From contig NZ_JADYTL010000004.1 of assembly GCF_021531055.1 (NCBI RefSeq), positions 62,001 to 126,000 of the forward strand: a stretch of DNA of 64,000 bases, read 5' to 3'. Source of the stretch: Collinsella tanakaei (GTDB taxonomy: Bacteria > Actinomycetota > Coriobacteriia > Coriobacteriales > Coriobacteriaceae). Position 1 is the first letter of the stretch, and each line of letters opens with the position of its first letter. Both the position numbers and the translations under genes were made by a program. Below, piece by piece: positions 62,971-64,000 of this stretch. The notes beneath the pieces were generated by a model that saw nothing but the letters and a program-made list of their open reading frames with translations, was not told the DNA's origin and ran no database searches.

Positions 62971-63243
62971 GTCTTCCGGCTGCGCGCAACGGTGCCGGAA
63001 GACAAGCTGGGCGCCCCTGCGACCGCCGGTGGCGAATCCAGCCTTATTCCCCGGGCCGGCATCAATTCGAGATCTCCGGTGAAGCGCCCGCGCCTGCCGT
63101 CTTCTTCCCAAGGGTCGCGTCACCCTCTTTGAACGGCAATCGGCGAGTCATACCCTGTTTACATTGAGAATAACGATGCGTGCCGATCGCGTATGCCGCG
63201 GCGATAGCTCCGCATGCAGGAGCGGTCTCTTGCATAAGCCTCG
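62971..63243. other. Non-coding gap, nothing recognised
   Basis: I see no gene, RNA or clear hairpin between the ppaC terminator and the ThiE-like gene stop. Short GCCGG/CCGGC strings occur but form no convincing structure. Confidence 0.5.
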
Positions 63244-63963
63244 TCAGAGGCGCATGTAGCCCGACATGCGGCAGGCTCCTGCGGCCTTGGTCTGGCGGAC
63301 CTGTTGCTCGGTGGTGTCGGTGACGCCGCCCAGGGCGAGCACCGGAACATGGGCCCGGGCGATAACCGCGTTGAGGAAATCCAGGCCGCGCCCGGGCAGC
63401 GGCTTGCACGACGGGGCGAAGACAGGGCTGGCAATGAGGTAGTCTGCGCCCAGGGCCTCCGCGCCGACGATCTCGTCCAGCTCGTGAACGTTGGTGCCCA
63501 CCAGCTCAAAGCCCGCCGGGTGGCCCGTGCGCGCCAGCACGGGTAGCGGCAGGTGCAGGCTCCGAGCGCCCGCGCGCCGGGCGGGCTCGACAAAGGAGTG
63601 GGCGATGAAGGCGACGTGCGCGCGCTCGCAGGCTGCGCGCACGTCGCGCGCCAAGCGCTCGTAGGCGTCTGGCGCCAGGTCCTTCTCGCGCAGGACCAGC
63701 GCGTCGACCTTGCCGGCCAGCCGCTCCACCTGATCGGGAAGCGGGCGTGTGCAGTTGAGCCGATCCGTTATCGCCACGCGAGCGAATCGTCCGGATGAGA
63801 AGAGCACGGCAAGGCTCGGCGCGCCAGCGGGTGCCGTCCCAGCGCCGGCGGCAGCCGGGGCGGACGTCTGCATGGCGGCAGGACTGGCCGCCCCGGTCGT
63901 CCCCGCGGCACCGACGGCTCTCACCTCCATTGATCGACCGGATACGATATGCTCGTCAACCAT
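63244..63963 (-). CDS. Thiamine-phosphate synthase / TenI-like protein
   Basis: A 239-residue protein. After a poorly conserved Ala/Gly-rich N-terminus (1-50), residues about 55-235 form a ThiE/TenI-type TIM barrel: ALVLREKDLAPDAYERLA, SLHLPLPVLA, VGTNVHELDEIVGAEALGAD, YLIASPVFAPSCKP, VPVLALGGVTD. ThiE joins the thiamine pyrimidine and thiazole; TenI isomerises a thiazole tautomer. The usual ThiE pyrophosphate Ser/Thr residues are not clearly all present, so TenI-like activity is as likely. No thiamine riboswitch or other thi gene is visible within the window. The start follows AGGGGAG by 5 bases. Confidence 0.78.
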   Translation of the reverse strand: MVDEHIVSGRSMEVRAVGAAGTTGAASPAAMQTSAPAAAGAGTAPAGAPSLAVLFSSGRFARVAITDRLNCTRPLPDQVERLAGKVDALVLREKDLAPDAYERLARDVRAACERAHVAFIAHSFVEPARRAGARSLHLPLPVLARTGHPAGFELVGTNVHELDEIVGAEALGADYLIASPVFAPSCKPLPGRGLDFLNAVIARAHVPVLALGGVTDTTEQQVRQTKAAGACRMSGYMRL

Positions 63964-64000
63964 GGCGCTCCCCTCTGGGTTTTCGTTGATCGGCGCATCG

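Noticed and set aside
63964-64000. TPP riboswitch ahead of the ThiE/TenI-like gene
   Set aside because: Only 37 bases upstream are visible and none matches the THI-box core; the upstream region lies outside the window.

Overview
The window is high-GC, densely packed bacterial DNA. Most genes start with ATG behind an AGGAGG-like ribosome binding site. The gene content (twin-arginine-type lipoprotein signals on binding proteins, a raffinose-type ABC operon, galactokinase with the second family of GalT, a glucose-family PTS, no respiratory genes) suggests a fermentative, host-associated Coriobacteriia member, probably Collinsella or a close relative. That placement is inference; no rRNA or other marker gene is present to prove it.

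Layout. 1-3.4 kb: a truncated ABC-F gene, a fructosamine-kinase-family gene, a membrane-anchored XRE regulator and two decayed genes. 3.4-6.9 kb: a glucose-family PTS EIICBA under an antiterminator RNA switch, followed by the gene for a BglG/LicT-type antiterminator that probably acts on it. 7-17.9 kb: housekeeping genes (glyA, serS, an M19 dipeptidase, tRNA-Arg, tRNA-Ser, gluQ, ferritin) mixed with unrecognised proteins, one of them behind LexA-like sites. 18-33 kb: a DUF2207 protein, a GNAT enzyme, purH, an unusual 350-bp array of inverted tandem repeats, an orphan Bce-like two-component system, a universal stress protein, uppP, an AEC transporter, a hydroxyacid dehydrogenase and the helicase gene pcrA. 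33-39 kb: a thioredoxin-like protein, a ROK glucokinase, and a two-gene operon of a large transglutaminase-like protein and a GH29 alpha-L-fucosidase. 39-45 kb: a complete oligopeptide ABC operon (oppABCDF) transcribed away from the fucosidase. 45-49.5 kb: brnQ and a two-gene operon joining a ParB-like/BMP fusion protein to a phosphoesterase. 49.5-63 kb: a DeoR regulator divergent from galKT, then a GH36 alpha-galactosidase with its own sugar ABC transporter and MsmK ATPase, facing an AraC-type regulator; then ppaC and a ThiE/TenI-like gene.

How it works together. The 50-62 kb block reads as one pathway: alpha-galactosides enter through the ABC transporter, the cytoplasmic GH36 enzyme releases galactose, GalK and GalT pass it into UDP-sugar metabolism, and the ROK glucokinase and the PTS handle glucose. 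The fucosidase beside a transglutaminase-like protein and a peptide importer points to use of host or dietary glycopeptides, but this link is inferred only from position.

Intergenic DNA is unusually rich in structure. There are at least five families of inverted repeat, several with two or more copies here: a GTGCCAGGT-type palindrome, a 24-bp-arm hairpin that twice sits beside it, a 124-bp terminally inverted element with two equal-length copies, and the 20-bp-unit array at 22.9-23.2 kb.
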